From Lachnospiraceae bacterium (lineage in GTDB: Bacteria > Bacillota > Clostridia > Lachnospirales > Lachnospiraceae): 13,182 nucleotides of DNA. This document shows, in pieces, positions 7,741 to 13,182 of the stretch. The first letter of the stretch is position 1; every line of letters begins with the position of its first letter. Where the stretch lies: assembly GCA_009774215.1 (NCBI GenBank), contig VSNH01000100.1, positions 1 through 13,182 on the forward strand, in the 5' to 3' direction. The notes under the pieces were generated by a model. It made no database searches. It was not told where the DNA came from and worked only from the letters and a program-made list of their open reading frames with translations. A program made the translations under genes and the position numbers.

Positions 7741-8976
7741 TCAATCGCGAAATTTCTTCACCAGTAAACTTGCGTTGTGCCCGCCGAATCCAAGGGAATT
7801 GGACAGCGCATACTCAAAATCTTCCTCGTAAGCCTCTTTACAGTAGTTCAGGTCACACTCCTCATCCGGCACCTGATAGCCGACGGTCCTGTGGATATAA
7901 CCCTCCTGCAGCTCCTTCACGCAGGTGACGAACTCAATCGCGCCCGCCGCACCCAGAAGGTGGCCCACCATGGACTTGGTGGAGTTGATCTTAATGTCCT
8001 TCGCATGATCGCCAAACAACAATTTGATGGCCCGCGTCTCAAAAAGATCGTTATGATGCGTTGCCGTTCCGTGCGCATTGATATAGGTAATGTCTTCCGG
8101 ATTCAGACCCGCGTCCTTCACCGCATACTCCATCGCTTTCGCCGCGCCCGCACCGTCTTCAGCGGGGGAAGTGATGTGATACGCGTCGGAGGTACAGCCA
8201 TATCCCGCTATCTCCGCATAAATCTTCGCACCCCTTGCCTTCGCGTGCTCCAGCTCTTCCAGTACAACAACGCCCGCGCCTTCGCCCATGACAAAACCGC
8301 TCCTTTCCTTGTCAAACGGAATGGAGCATCTCGTCGGATCCTCACTGGTGGAAAGTGCCGTCAAAGCGGAGAAACCGCCGATTCCGATAGGGCACACACT
8401 GCCTTCCGTACCGCCTGCCACCATCACCTCCGCGTCCCCGTACTGAATTGTGCGGAACGCCTCACCGATGGAATTGGTGCCCGTCGCACATGCCGTCACC
8501 ACGTTGATGCTCTTTCCCTTTAATCCGAACTGGATCGACACGTTTCCTGCCGCCATGTTGGATATCGTAAGCGGTACAAACAGCGGCTCTATTCTGCCCG
8601 GTCCTTTCTCCACCAGTCTCGTATGGGAACGCTCCATCGCCTGCAAGGAACCCGTGCCGGAACCAACCGCCACACCTACGCGGTAAGGATCTTCCTTCTC
8701 CATATCGATACCCGCATCCTCCAGAGCTTCCTTTGTCGCTGCCACCGCGTACTGGGAGAAAGGCTCCATTCTTTTCGCCGCCTTAAAATCCATGTAATTT
8801 TTGCCGTCAAAATCCTTGACCTCCGCGGCAAGCTTACACTTAAAATCTGTCGTGTCAAACTTTGTAATCGGTGCGAAACCGATCTTTCCTTCCTTCACGC
8901 CTGTCCAAAACTCGTCCACGCTCAACCCAATGGGCGTAATCGCACCCATGCCTGTCACTACTACCCGTCTGCTCAT
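7741..8976 (-). CDS. fabF: Beta-ketoacyl-ACP synthase II (FabF)
   Basis: Elongating condensing enzyme of type II fatty acid synthesis; 411 aa, the normal length. The Cys-His-His triad is at Cys163 (VVTACATGT), His302 (NAHGTATHHND) and His339 (MVGHLLGAAG), with Lys334 in the conserved STKSMVGH stretch. The C-terminal NSLGFGGHNAS block is typical. I use the ATG at 8976 (MSRRVVVTGMG) because it gives the canonical N-terminus; an in-frame start at 9066 would add 30 residues without family support. The best Shine-Dalgarno, AAAGGAG, is about 14 bases upstream of this ATG, which is unusually far. In organisms lacking FabB, FabF also elongates unsaturated intermediates, which would matter if the FabX-like neighbour makes them. 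Confidence 0.97.
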   Translation of the reverse strand: MSRRVVVTGMGAITPIGLSVDEFWTGVKEGKIGFAPITKFDTTDFKCKLAAEVKDFDGKNYMDFKAAKRMEPFSQYAVAATKEALEDAGIDMEKEDPYRVGVAVGSGTGSLQAMERSHTRLVEKGPGRIEPLFVPLTISNMAAGNVSIQFGLKGKSINVVTACATGTNSIGEAFRTIQYGDAEVMVAGGTEGSVCPIGIGGFSALTALSTSEDPTRCSIPFDKERSGFVMGEGAGVVVLEELEHAKARGAKIYAEIAGYGCTSDAYHITSPAEDGAGAAKAMEYAVKDAGLNPEDITYINAHGTATHHNDLFETRAIKLLFGDHAKDIKINSTKSMVGHLLGAAGAIEFVTCVKELQEGYIHRTVGYQVPDEECDLNYCKEAYEEDFEYALSNSLGFGGHNASLLVKKFRD

Positions 8977-9057
8977 CTTTTTTATTCCAACTCCTTTCCG
9001 TACTGCTTCTTCTATTATTTCCCCGCTATCTGCATATCTTTCTATTTTGTACAATAT

Positions 9058-9110
9058 CCAGCCCAAGTGAAAGCGCGGCGACGCAGAATATGATCCCGCC
9101 TAAGCGTCGC
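9058..9110. repeat. Intergenic element A (fabG-fabF gap): conserved 17-mer plus hairpin
   Basis: CCAGCCCAAGTGAAAGC (9058-9074) is followed by an inverted repeat GCGACGC (9078-9084) / GCGTCGC (9104-9110). The 17-mer recurs with one mismatch in the fabD-fabG gap (9921-9937). On the minus strand the element begins about 12 bases after the fabG stop codon. It has no T-run, so it is not an obvious intrinsic terminator. Confidence 0.45.
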
Positions 9111-9121
9111 ATTGCCAATAA

Positions 9122-9862
9122 TCAGATCGCCATCCCTCCATCGACCGAGATCACCTGTCCCGTAATATACGCCGCCTTATCGCTCGCCAGAAACGCCACC
9201 GTCTCCGCGATATCCTTCGGCGTGCCCACACGCTTTAACGGAATCTGCGCGAGAGTCGCCTCCTTCGCCGTGTCTGTCATCGCCTGCGTCATGTCCGTAT
9301 CAATAAACCCGGGCGCGACCGCGTTCACCGTAATGTTTCTGCTTGCAAGCTCCCTCGCCATAGATTTGGTGAGACCGATCACACCTGCCTTGGAAGCCGC
9401 GTAATTAGCCTGTCCCGCATTACCGAGCACCCCGCTGACAGAGGACAGGTTGATAATTCTGCCCGCCTTCTGCTTCAATAAAGAGCGGTACATATGCTTG
9501 ATGGTATTAAACGTCCCTTTCAGGTTGGTGTCAATGACCGCATCAAAATCCGCCTCCGTCATTTTCATCACCAGATTGTCCTTCGTAATCCCGGCGTTGT
9601 TTACCAGAATGTCGATGTGTCCGAACTCTGCAAGCGCATCCGTGATCATCTGTCCGCACGCCTCGAAATCCGCCACGCTGCACTGTACCGCTTTCGCTTT
9701 TCTCCCCATCGCCTCAATCTGCGCCGTGACTTCCTCCGCCTTTTCCTTCGACCCGTTGTAATTCACGATCACATCCGCGCCGTACGCCGCAAGTGTAAGC
9801 GCGATCTCTCTCCCGATCCCGCGCCCCGCGCCTGTCACGAGCGCCACTTTTCCACTTAACAT
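9122..9862 (-). CDS. fabG: 3-oxoacyl-ACP reductase (FabG)
   Basis: Short-chain dehydrogenase/reductase, probably NADPH-dependent, that performs the first reductive step of each elongation cycle. The 246-aa length is standard. The Rossmann motif TGAGRGIG (10-17), NNAG (88-91) and catalytic residues Asn113, Ser141, Tyr154 and Lys158 (YAASK) are all present, as is the C-terminal SVDGGMAI. The start at 9862 has a perfect AGGAGG six bases upstream. It lies between fabD and fabF in the order typical of Firmicutes fab operons, with short structured gaps on each side that share a related sequence element. Confidence 0.97.
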   Translation of the reverse strand: MLSGKVALVTGAGRGIGREIALTLAAYGADVIVNYNGSKEKAEEVTAQIEAMGRKAKAVQCSVADFEACGQMITDALAEFGHIDILVNNAGITKDNLVMKMTEADFDAVIDTNLKGTFNTIKHMYRSLLKQKAGRIINLSSVSGVLGNAGQANYAASKAGVIGLTKSMARELASRNITVNAVAPGFIDTDMTQAMTDTAKEATLAQIPLKRVGTPKDIAETVAFLASDKAAYITGQVISVDGGMAI

Positions 9863-9920
9863 GTCTGTCCTCCTATTTCTTCTTTCATTCCAAATTGCAA
9901 AACTTCTTCATTTATCATAA

Positions 9921-9968
9921 CCAGCTCAAGTGAAAGCATGTTCCATCACTTTCGATTGAGCGTCCGCT
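9921..9968. repeat. Intergenic element B (fabD-fabG gap): conserved 17-mer plus imperfect hairpin
   Basis: CCAGCTCAAGTGAAAGC (9921-9937) matches element A at 16 of 17 bases. Arms CTCAAGTGAAAG (9925-9936) and CTTTCGATTGAG (9949-9960) pair at 10 of 12 positions. On the minus strand the segment begins with GCGGACGCT just after the fabD stop; element A has the similar GCGACGCT at the matching place. A related element of about 50 bases therefore follows both fabD and fabG. Confidence 0.45.
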
Positions 9969-9970
9969 TT

Positions 9971-10879
9971 TTACAGAAGTTTCTGCAAATCCTCAACCTT
10001 CTCTATATTAATCACCTTTACATCCCGGTTAATCTTTCTCATAAACCCGGACAGCGTCTTGCCCGGTCCGATCTCGATAAAAGTGTCCGCGCCGTCCGCA
10101 ATCATCCGCTCCACCGTCTGCTGCCACTTCACGGAAGATGACACCTGCTTCTCCAGCAAAGGCTTCACATCCGCCTTGTCCTTCACATAGTCCGCCGTCA
10201 CGTTGGCGATATAAGGAACGGCAATATCGTGAATCTCCACCGTCTCCAGTTCCTTCGCCAGCTTCTCGCCCGCTCCGGTTAACAGCGGGGAATGGAAGGG
10301 ACCGCTGACCTTTAACGGTACGCACCGCTTTGCGCCTGCCGCCGTCAATTTTTCCATCGCCGCCTGCGCCGCGCCCTCCTCACCTGTAATCACAATCTGT
10401 CCCGGGCAGTTATAGTTCGCGATCGTCACCATTCCGGGCGTCTCCTCGCAAATCTGCTCGATCACTGCCGTATCTAAACCCAGCACCGCTATCATCGCAC
10501 CGCCCTGGGGTACTGCCTCCTGCATATAGATGCCGCGCTTGCGCACGATTTTAAATACATCCTCCGGACTCATCACGCCGCTTGCGACAAGCGCGCCATA
10601 TTCGCCGAGGCTTAAACCGCCTGTGATGTCGGGCTTCACACCCTTCTCCTCCACAGCCTTCAGTATAGCCACCTCGGTTGCCAGCATGGCGATCTGCGTA
10701 TACTCCGTAATATTGATCCGCTCGTTCTCCTCAAAGCAGAGCGCCGCCACATCCAGACCGCTTGCCTTTCCGGCCAGTTCAAACATCTCCTTACAAACCG
10801 GAATCTGCTCATAAAAATCCTTTCCCATTCCCACATACTGCGCTCCCTGTCCCGGGAACATAAAAACAGTCTTTCCCAT
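9971..10879 (-). CDS. fabD: Malonyl-CoA:ACP transacylase (FabD)
   Basis: Transfers malonyl groups from coenzyme A to ACP to feed FabH and FabF. It is 302 aa, as usual for the family. The N-terminal FMFPGQGAQYVGMG, nucleophile Ser90 in GLSLGEY, Arg115 in RKRG and catalytic His196 in GPFHSPLL are visible. The nucleophile elbow reads GLSLG rather than the E. coli GHSLG; as far as I know this is a normal variant in clostridial FabD proteins and not a defect. The start at 10879 has an AAGG element about nine bases upstream. It follows fabK across a 125-base gap holding a terminator and a FabT-like palindrome, so it probably begins a second regulated unit. Confidence 0.96.
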   Translation of the reverse strand: MGKTVFMFPGQGAQYVGMGKDFYEQIPVCKEMFELAGKASGLDVAALCFEENERINITEYTQIAMLATEVAILKAVEEKGVKPDITGGLSLGEYGALVASGVMSPEDVFKIVRKRGIYMQEAVPQGGAMIAVLGLDTAVIEQICEETPGMVTIANYNCPGQIVITGEEGAAQAAMEKLTAAGAKRCVPLKVSGPFHSPLLTGAGEKLAKELETVEIHDIAVPYIANVTADYVKDKADVKPLLEKQVSSSVKWQQTVERMIADGADTFIEIGPGKTLSGFMRKINRDVKVINIEKVEDLQKLL

Positions 10880-10926
10880 AATTACATACCTTCCTTTCCC
10901 GTGTGATTCCCCTTAACTTCATAGAT

Positions 10927-10943
10927 ATTTTGAATTTCAAAGT
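10927..10943. promoter_or_regulatory. FabT-like operator upstream of fabD (site 2)
   Basis: On the minus strand the core reads TTTGA-AAT-TCAAA, the TTTGA-N3-TCAAA palindrome known for the MarR-family regulator FabT in streptococci and lactococci. In an ungapped 21-base comparison it matches the site before acpP at 18 positions. It lies between the fabK terminator and fabD. An AATACT that could be a poor -10 overlaps it, but no matching -35 was found. Confidence 0.6.
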
Positions 10944-10955
10944 ATTTATTTGAGA

Positions 10956-10983
10956 AAAAAGCAAGCCACGCAGCTTGCTTTTT
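10956..10983 (-). terminator. Intrinsic terminator after fabK
   Basis: An 11-base perfect stem AAAAAGCAAGC / GCTTGCTTTTT with a six-base loop is followed on the minus strand by a run of six T. It starts 21 bases after the fabK stop. It may also act on the plus strand, where five T end the hairpin, but no plus-strand gene is nearby. It would end or attenuate transcription after acpP-fabK. Confidence 0.8.
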
Positions 10984-11004
10984 CAGAATCTTGCGTAGTG
11001 CCCC

Positions 11005-11931
11005 TTATTTTAATTTCAACAAAATTTCCGCCTGATCCATAATCTCTTCGAGTATCTCCGCACAGGACTGCTCTTTGTTGACCATGCCCGCAATCTGCCC
11101 TGCCATCAGGGTGCCGGTCACCACATCGCCTTCCACCACCGCTTTGCGCAAGGAACCGAGCGTCAGCTTCTCCATCTCTTCCAGAGATGCGCCGTTCTTT
11201 TCCATCTGCAGGTATTCTCTAGTCAGCTTATTTCGGATCTGACGGACAGGATGCCCATTCGCCCTGCCGGTGACCTCGGAATCGATGTCCTTCGCCGCGA
11301 TCACCTTTTTTTTGTAATTCTCATGTACGGTACACTCCGTTGCCGTCAGGAACCGTGTACCCATCTGAACCGCCTCCGCGCCCAGCATCATAGCTGCCGC
11401 AAAACCTCTGCCGTCCGCGATACCGCCTGCCGCAATCACAGGAACGCTGACTGCATCCACCACCTGCGGCACAAGGGTCATCGTCGTCGCCTCGCCGATA
11501 TGTCCGCCGGACTCCGTGCCTTCAGCGATCACGGCATCCGCGCCCGCGCGCTCCATCATCTTTGCCAGAGCGACGCTTGCCACCACGGGTATCACCTTGA
11601 TTCCCGCCTCTTTCCACATCGCCATATATTTACCGGGATTCCCTGCGCCGGTGGTAACCACCTTGACGCCCTCCTCCACGATCACCTTTGCGATCTCGTC
11701 AGCCTCCGGGTTCATCAGCATCACATTCACACCGAAAGGCTTCTTCGTCAGTTCCTTCGTCTTCTGAATCTGTTCCCTCACAAAAGATGCCGGCGCGCCG
11801 CCCGCGCCGATAATGCCAAGCGCGCCCGCTTCCGATACCGCTGCCGCCAGATGGTATTCCGCGACCCATGCCATTCCGCCCTGAAAGATCGGATATGCAA
11901 TCCCCAGAAGTTCCGTAATTTTTGTCTTCAT
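11005..11931 (-). CDS. fabK: Enoyl-ACP reductase II (FabK), FMN-dependent
   Basis: Flavin-dependent enoyl-ACP reductase that completes each elongation cycle by reducing trans-2-enoyl-ACP with NAD(P)H. It is 308 aa. Family blocks are the N-terminal TELLGIAYPIFQGGMAWVAE, FGVNVML (66-72), VVTTGAGNPGKYM (91-103), PVVASVALAK, EGTESGGHIGE with catalytic His144, VIAAGGIADG and GAEAVQMGTRF. This is closely like streptococcal FabK as I recall it, supporting a true FabK rather than a nitronate monooxygenase. The start at 11931 has GAGG eight bases upstream; an extension to 11982 has no family support. It lies 88 bases after acpP. The intrinsic terminator just downstream suggests acpP-fabK can form its own transcript. 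FabK enzymes are poorly inhibited by triclosan. Confidence 0.95.
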   Translation of the reverse strand: MKTKITELLGIAYPIFQGGMAWVAEYHLAAAVSEAGALGIIGAGGAPASFVREQIQKTKELTKKPFGVNVMLMNPEADEIAKVIVEEGVKVVTTGAGNPGKYMAMWKEAGIKVIPVVASVALAKMMERAGADAVIAEGTESGGHIGEATTMTLVPQVVDAVSVPVIAAGGIADGRGFAAAMMLGAEAVQMGTRFLTATECTVHENYKKKVIAAKDIDSEVTGRANGHPVRQIRNKLTREYLQMEKNGASLEEMEKLTLGSLRKAVVEGDVVTGTLMAGQIAGMVNKEQSCAEILEEIMDQAEILLKLK

Positions 11932-11948
11932 TCTATAAACCTCAAATC

Positions 11949-11974
11949 TCAAATCGAGCGCCCATGCCCTCGAT
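11949..11974. other. Small hairpin in the acpP-fabK gap
   Basis: The fully complementary arms ATCGAG and CTCGAT enclose a ten-base loop in the 88-base gap between acpP and fabK. There is no T-run. It could tune acpP and fabK stoichiometry by stabilising or processing the mRNA, but this is only a suggestion. Confidence 0.3.
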
Positions 11975-12019
11975 TCCCTCACGCTGTGGCAATTTTCTAA
12001 ACCATAAACTACCGCCGGC

Positions 12020-12253
12020 TTACGCCTCTACGCCCTTGCTCTTCATATACTCAACTACAGCGCCTACTGTCGTGATCTGCTCTAAATCCTCGGAAGGAAT
12101 CTCCACGCCGTACTCCTCCTCAAAAGCCATAACCAGCTCAAATAAATCCAGAGAATCCGCGCCAAGATCGTCCTTGAAAGAAGAATCCTCGGTAATTTCT
12201 ACGCCATCCAAATTTAACTGTTCCTGAATAATCTCAATCACTCTCTCTAACAT
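12020..12253 (-). CDS. acpP: Acyl carrier protein (AcpP)
   Basis: Small acidic carrier (77 aa) that holds growing acyl chains on a 4'-phosphopantetheine arm. The attachment site is Ser34 in LGADSLDLFELVM, and the helix II/III stretch FEEEYGVEIPSEDLEQI is typical. I place the start at 12253: AGGAGA lies eight bases upstream and the N-terminus (MLERVIEIIQEQL) fits the family. A longer frame from 12292 would begin within the operator/promoter region and is rejected. It is the first gene of the fab cluster and is directly controlled by the strong promoter and FabT-like site upstream. In the usual Firmicutes layout fabH would precede it; here rsmI does. Confidence 0.97.
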   Translation of the reverse strand: MLERVIEIIQEQLNLDGVEITEDSSFKDDLGADSLDLFELVMAFEEEYGVEIPSEDLEQITTVGAVVEYMKSKGVEA

Positions 12254-12282
12254 TTTCCTGTTCTCCTTTTCGTCATTAAAAT

Positions 12283-12299
12283 AGTTTGACATTCAAAGT
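12283..12299. promoter_or_regulatory. FabT-like operator overlapping the acpP promoter (site 1)
   Basis: The minus strand reads ACTTTGAATGTCAAACT, a TTTGA-ATG-TCAAA palindrome. It overlaps the -10 element (12297-12302) and covers the predicted transcription start near 12290, an ideal place for a repressor. The half-sites equal those of the known FabT consensus. No MarR-family regulator gene is present in the window, so the identity of the binding protein is inferred. Confidence 0.7.
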
Positions 12300-12325
12300 A
12301 TATTATCTGGTCTGACATTTGTCAA
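12297..12325 (-). promoter_or_regulatory. acpP: Strong sigma-A promoter P1 of acpP
   Basis: Consensus -35 TTGACA (12320-12325), a 17-base spacer and -10 TATACT (12297-12302), predicting a start near 12290 and a leader of about 37 bases before the acpP ATG. The -35 overlaps a TGACA-N2-TGTCA palindrome (12313-12324). Confidence 0.85.
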
Positions 12326-12330
12326 TCATA

Positions 12331-12358
12331 ATTTTACGGATTCTGGGACTTTTGTCAA
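12331..12358 (-). promoter_or_regulatory. Possible second upstream promoter P2
   Basis: A second perfect TTGACA (12353-12358) has TAAAAT (12331-12336) after a 16-base spacer, giving tandem promoters 33 bases apart. It is less certain than P1 because its -10 matches the consensus less well and the region is AT-rich. Confidence 0.45.
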
Positions 12359-12370
12359 TCACTTTGACAA
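12352..12370. promoter_or_regulatory. Inverted repeat TTGTCAA-N5-TTGACAA over the P2 -35
   Basis: Perfect seven-base arms (12352-12358 and 12364-12370) with a five-base spacer overlap the -35 of P2. Together with TGACA-N2-TGTCA at P1 they suggest a further DNA-binding protein or extended cooperative binding by the same regulator. The half-site TTGACA equals the -35 consensus, so part of the symmetry may be incidental. Confidence 0.4.
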
Positions 12371-12401
12371 GAAATATTGATAAATTTCTCATATTCTCAC
12401 A

Positions 12402-12423
12402 GAATGCGCCGGTCATCGCATTC
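12402..12423. other. Hairpin overlapping the rsmI stop codon
   Basis: GAATGCG (12402-12408) and CGCATTC (12417-12423) form a seven-base perfect stem spanning the rsmI stop at 12413-12415. No T-run follows on the minus strand. It could weakly separate rsmI from the fab cluster. Confidence 0.3.
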
Positions 12424-13182
12424 CCGTGCCGTGAATTGCCGCGTAAATTTCCCTCTTTGGCACGCCCCGGTCTTTTGCTACCTGCTTCATAGCAGCCTTC
12501 TCGTCCATCCCTCCTCCCGTGTAAAGCGCCATATGCTCCTCGACCGTCATGTTCTGCCAGGACGCCTGCCGCTCCTCTTCCTTTTGCCGCAGGCTCTTTC
12601 CCTCCACCACGAGCACATACTCCCCGCGCGGTTCCTCCCGCTCGTAGAGGGAAAGCGCCTCCCCGATCGTGGTAGGCAGCACGGTCTCAAACTTTTTCGT
12701 CAGCTCCCTGCAAAGCGTAATCCTGCGATCCCCGAGCGCCTCATAAAGCTCCCCCAGCGTCCGCACCAGATGATGGGGCGCCTCATAAAGTATAATCGTG
12801 CGGGATTCCTCCTTAAGCTCCGCGAAAACCTGCGCCTTCTCCTTCTTATCCGACGGCAGAAAACCCTCGAAACAGAACCGTCTCGACGAAAGTCCCGATA
12901 GGGTAAGCGCCGTGATACAGGCTGTCGGCCCGGGCAGGGAAGTGACCGTAACGCCCGCCTCCTGACATTTCTGCACGAGCACCTCCCCCGGATCGGAAAT
13001 AGCCGGGGTTCCCGCGTCGGAAATCAACGCCACATTTTTACCCTGCCGCATCTGTCCCACAAGGTAGTCTGCTTTTTCTACTTTATTATATTCGTGGTAG
13101 CTTGTCATAGAAGTTCTGATCCCGAAATGGTTCAGAAGTTTAATGCTGTTTCTATTGTTATGCGGAGCAATGAGATCTACAC
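12413..13182 (-). CDS. rsmI: 16S rRNA 2'-O-ribose C1402 methyltransferase RsmI, 5' end outside window
   Basis: S-adenosylmethionine-dependent enzyme of the tetrapyrrole-methylase fold that methylates the ribose of C1402 in 16S rRNA. About 256 codons are present; the N-terminal 20-30 residues (with the usual PTPIGNL motif) lie beyond 13182. Visible family blocks are KLLNHFGI, TSYHEYNK, ALISDAGTPAISDPG, LPGPTACITAL, FEGFLPSDKKE, IILYEAPHHL, LCRELTKK and EPRGEYVLVVEG. The C-terminal part (MTVEEHMALYTGGG.....VPKREIYAAIHG) is typical of Firmicutes RsmI. One oddity near the edge: where the family has AEDTR before NSIKLL, this sequence reads APHNNR, at about 13153-13167. The internal ATG at 13108 is not the real start because reading continues in frame to the edge with family-like residues. 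It is co-directional with the fab cluster but separated from it by that cluster's promoters. Confidence 0.93.
   Translation of the reverse strand, partial: VDLIAPHNNRNSIKLLNHFGIRTSMTSYHEYNKVEKADYLVGQMRQGKNVALISDAGTPAISDPGEVLVQKCQEAGVTVTSLPGPTACITALTLSGLSSRRFCFEGFLPSDKKEKAQVFAELKEESRTIILYEAPHHLVRTLGELYEALGDRRITLCRELTKKFETVLPTTIGEALSLYEREEPRGEYVLVVEGKSLRQKEEERQASWQNMTVEEHMALYTGGGMDEKAAMKQVAKDRGVPKREIYAAIHGTGMR

Noticed and set aside
7777..8523. A 248-codon open frame on the plus strand opposite fabF
   Set aside because: It lies wholly antisense to the clearly conserved fabF, has no RBS or recognisable motif and is rich in Arg/His/Cys, as expected for the complement of a GC-rich gene.
8977..9066. 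N-terminally extended fabF start (30 extra residues)
   Set aside because: MSRRVVVTGMG is the canonical FabF start. The extra residues have no family support, although the Shine-Dalgarno spacing of the accepted ATG is long.
10607..10613. FabD nucleophile elbow GLSLG instead of GHSLG as a sign of inactivation
   Set aside because: To my knowledge GLSLGEY is common in Firmicutes FabD, and the other catalytic residues (Ser90, Arg115, His196) are intact.
4929..12253. Secondary-metabolite polyketide or aryl-polyene cluster
   Set aside because: Every conserved gene has the standard primary fatty acid synthesis form and order. There are no aromatase, ketosynthase chain-length factor, adenylation or export genes typical of such clusters.
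12254..12292. N-terminally extended acpP start
   Set aside because: The extension would begin within the FabT-like operator and about at the predicted transcription start, and it adds 13 residues not found in ACPs.
12370..12389. AT-rich inverted repeat AGAAAT/ATTTCT as an rsmI terminator
   Set aside because: Only six weak A/T-rich pairs with an eight-base loop and no adequate T-run; more likely chance in an AT-rich promoter region.

Overview
The window looks like a chromosomal segment of an anaerobic Firmicute, most likely a Clostridia/Lachnospiraceae member. The reasons are the FabK-type (not FabI) enoyl-ACP reductase, the acpP-fabK-fabD-fabG-fabF-fabZ gene order, strong AGGAGG-like ribosome binding sites, a moderately GC-rich coding style and a clostridial-looking RsmI. 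No rRNA, tRNA, CRISPR array, insertion sequence or phage gene is visible, and no gene-free stretch exceeds 300 bases.

Left part, plus strand (1-4826): an ABC exporter pair, with a MacB/LolD-type ATPase whose 3' end overlaps the start of a large two-domain FtsX-family permease. After a 136-base gap holding a terminator-like hairpin and a probable promoter comes a six-helix methyl-accepting chemotaxis protein without a HAMP domain. The MCP is convergent with the next block across a hairpin-rich gap of about 100 bases.

Right part, minus strand (12413 down to 4929): a type II fatty acid synthesis cluster read in the order acpP, fabK, fabD, fabG, fabF, fabZ, a FabX-like flavoprotein, fabH. These supply the acyl carrier, malonyl loading (FabD), condensation (FabH, FabF), both reductions (FabG, FabK) and dehydration (FabZ). 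The acetyl-CoA carboxylase genes that Firmicutes usually keep beside fabF and fabZ are absent here, and fabH sits last rather than first. A consensus promoter (TTGACA-17-TATACT) lies before acpP, with a FabT-like palindrome (TTTGA-N3-TCAAA) overlapping its -10 element. The same palindrome recurs between fabK and fabD, just after an intrinsic terminator. I infer two regulated units: acpP-fabK, and fabD through fabH. The 3' part of rsmI (16S rRNA methyltransferase) lies upstream and runs off the window.

The most interesting gene is the second NPD/nitronate-monooxygenase-family protein (6038-7093). It differs from FabK, carries a C-terminal four-cysteine motif and, as I recall the family, resembles Helicobacter pylori FabX, an Fe-S flavoenzyme that introduces the double bond in unsaturated fatty acid synthesis. 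No fabA, fabM or second fabZ is visible here, so this protein is a plausible source of unsaturated acyl chains. That is inference and untested.
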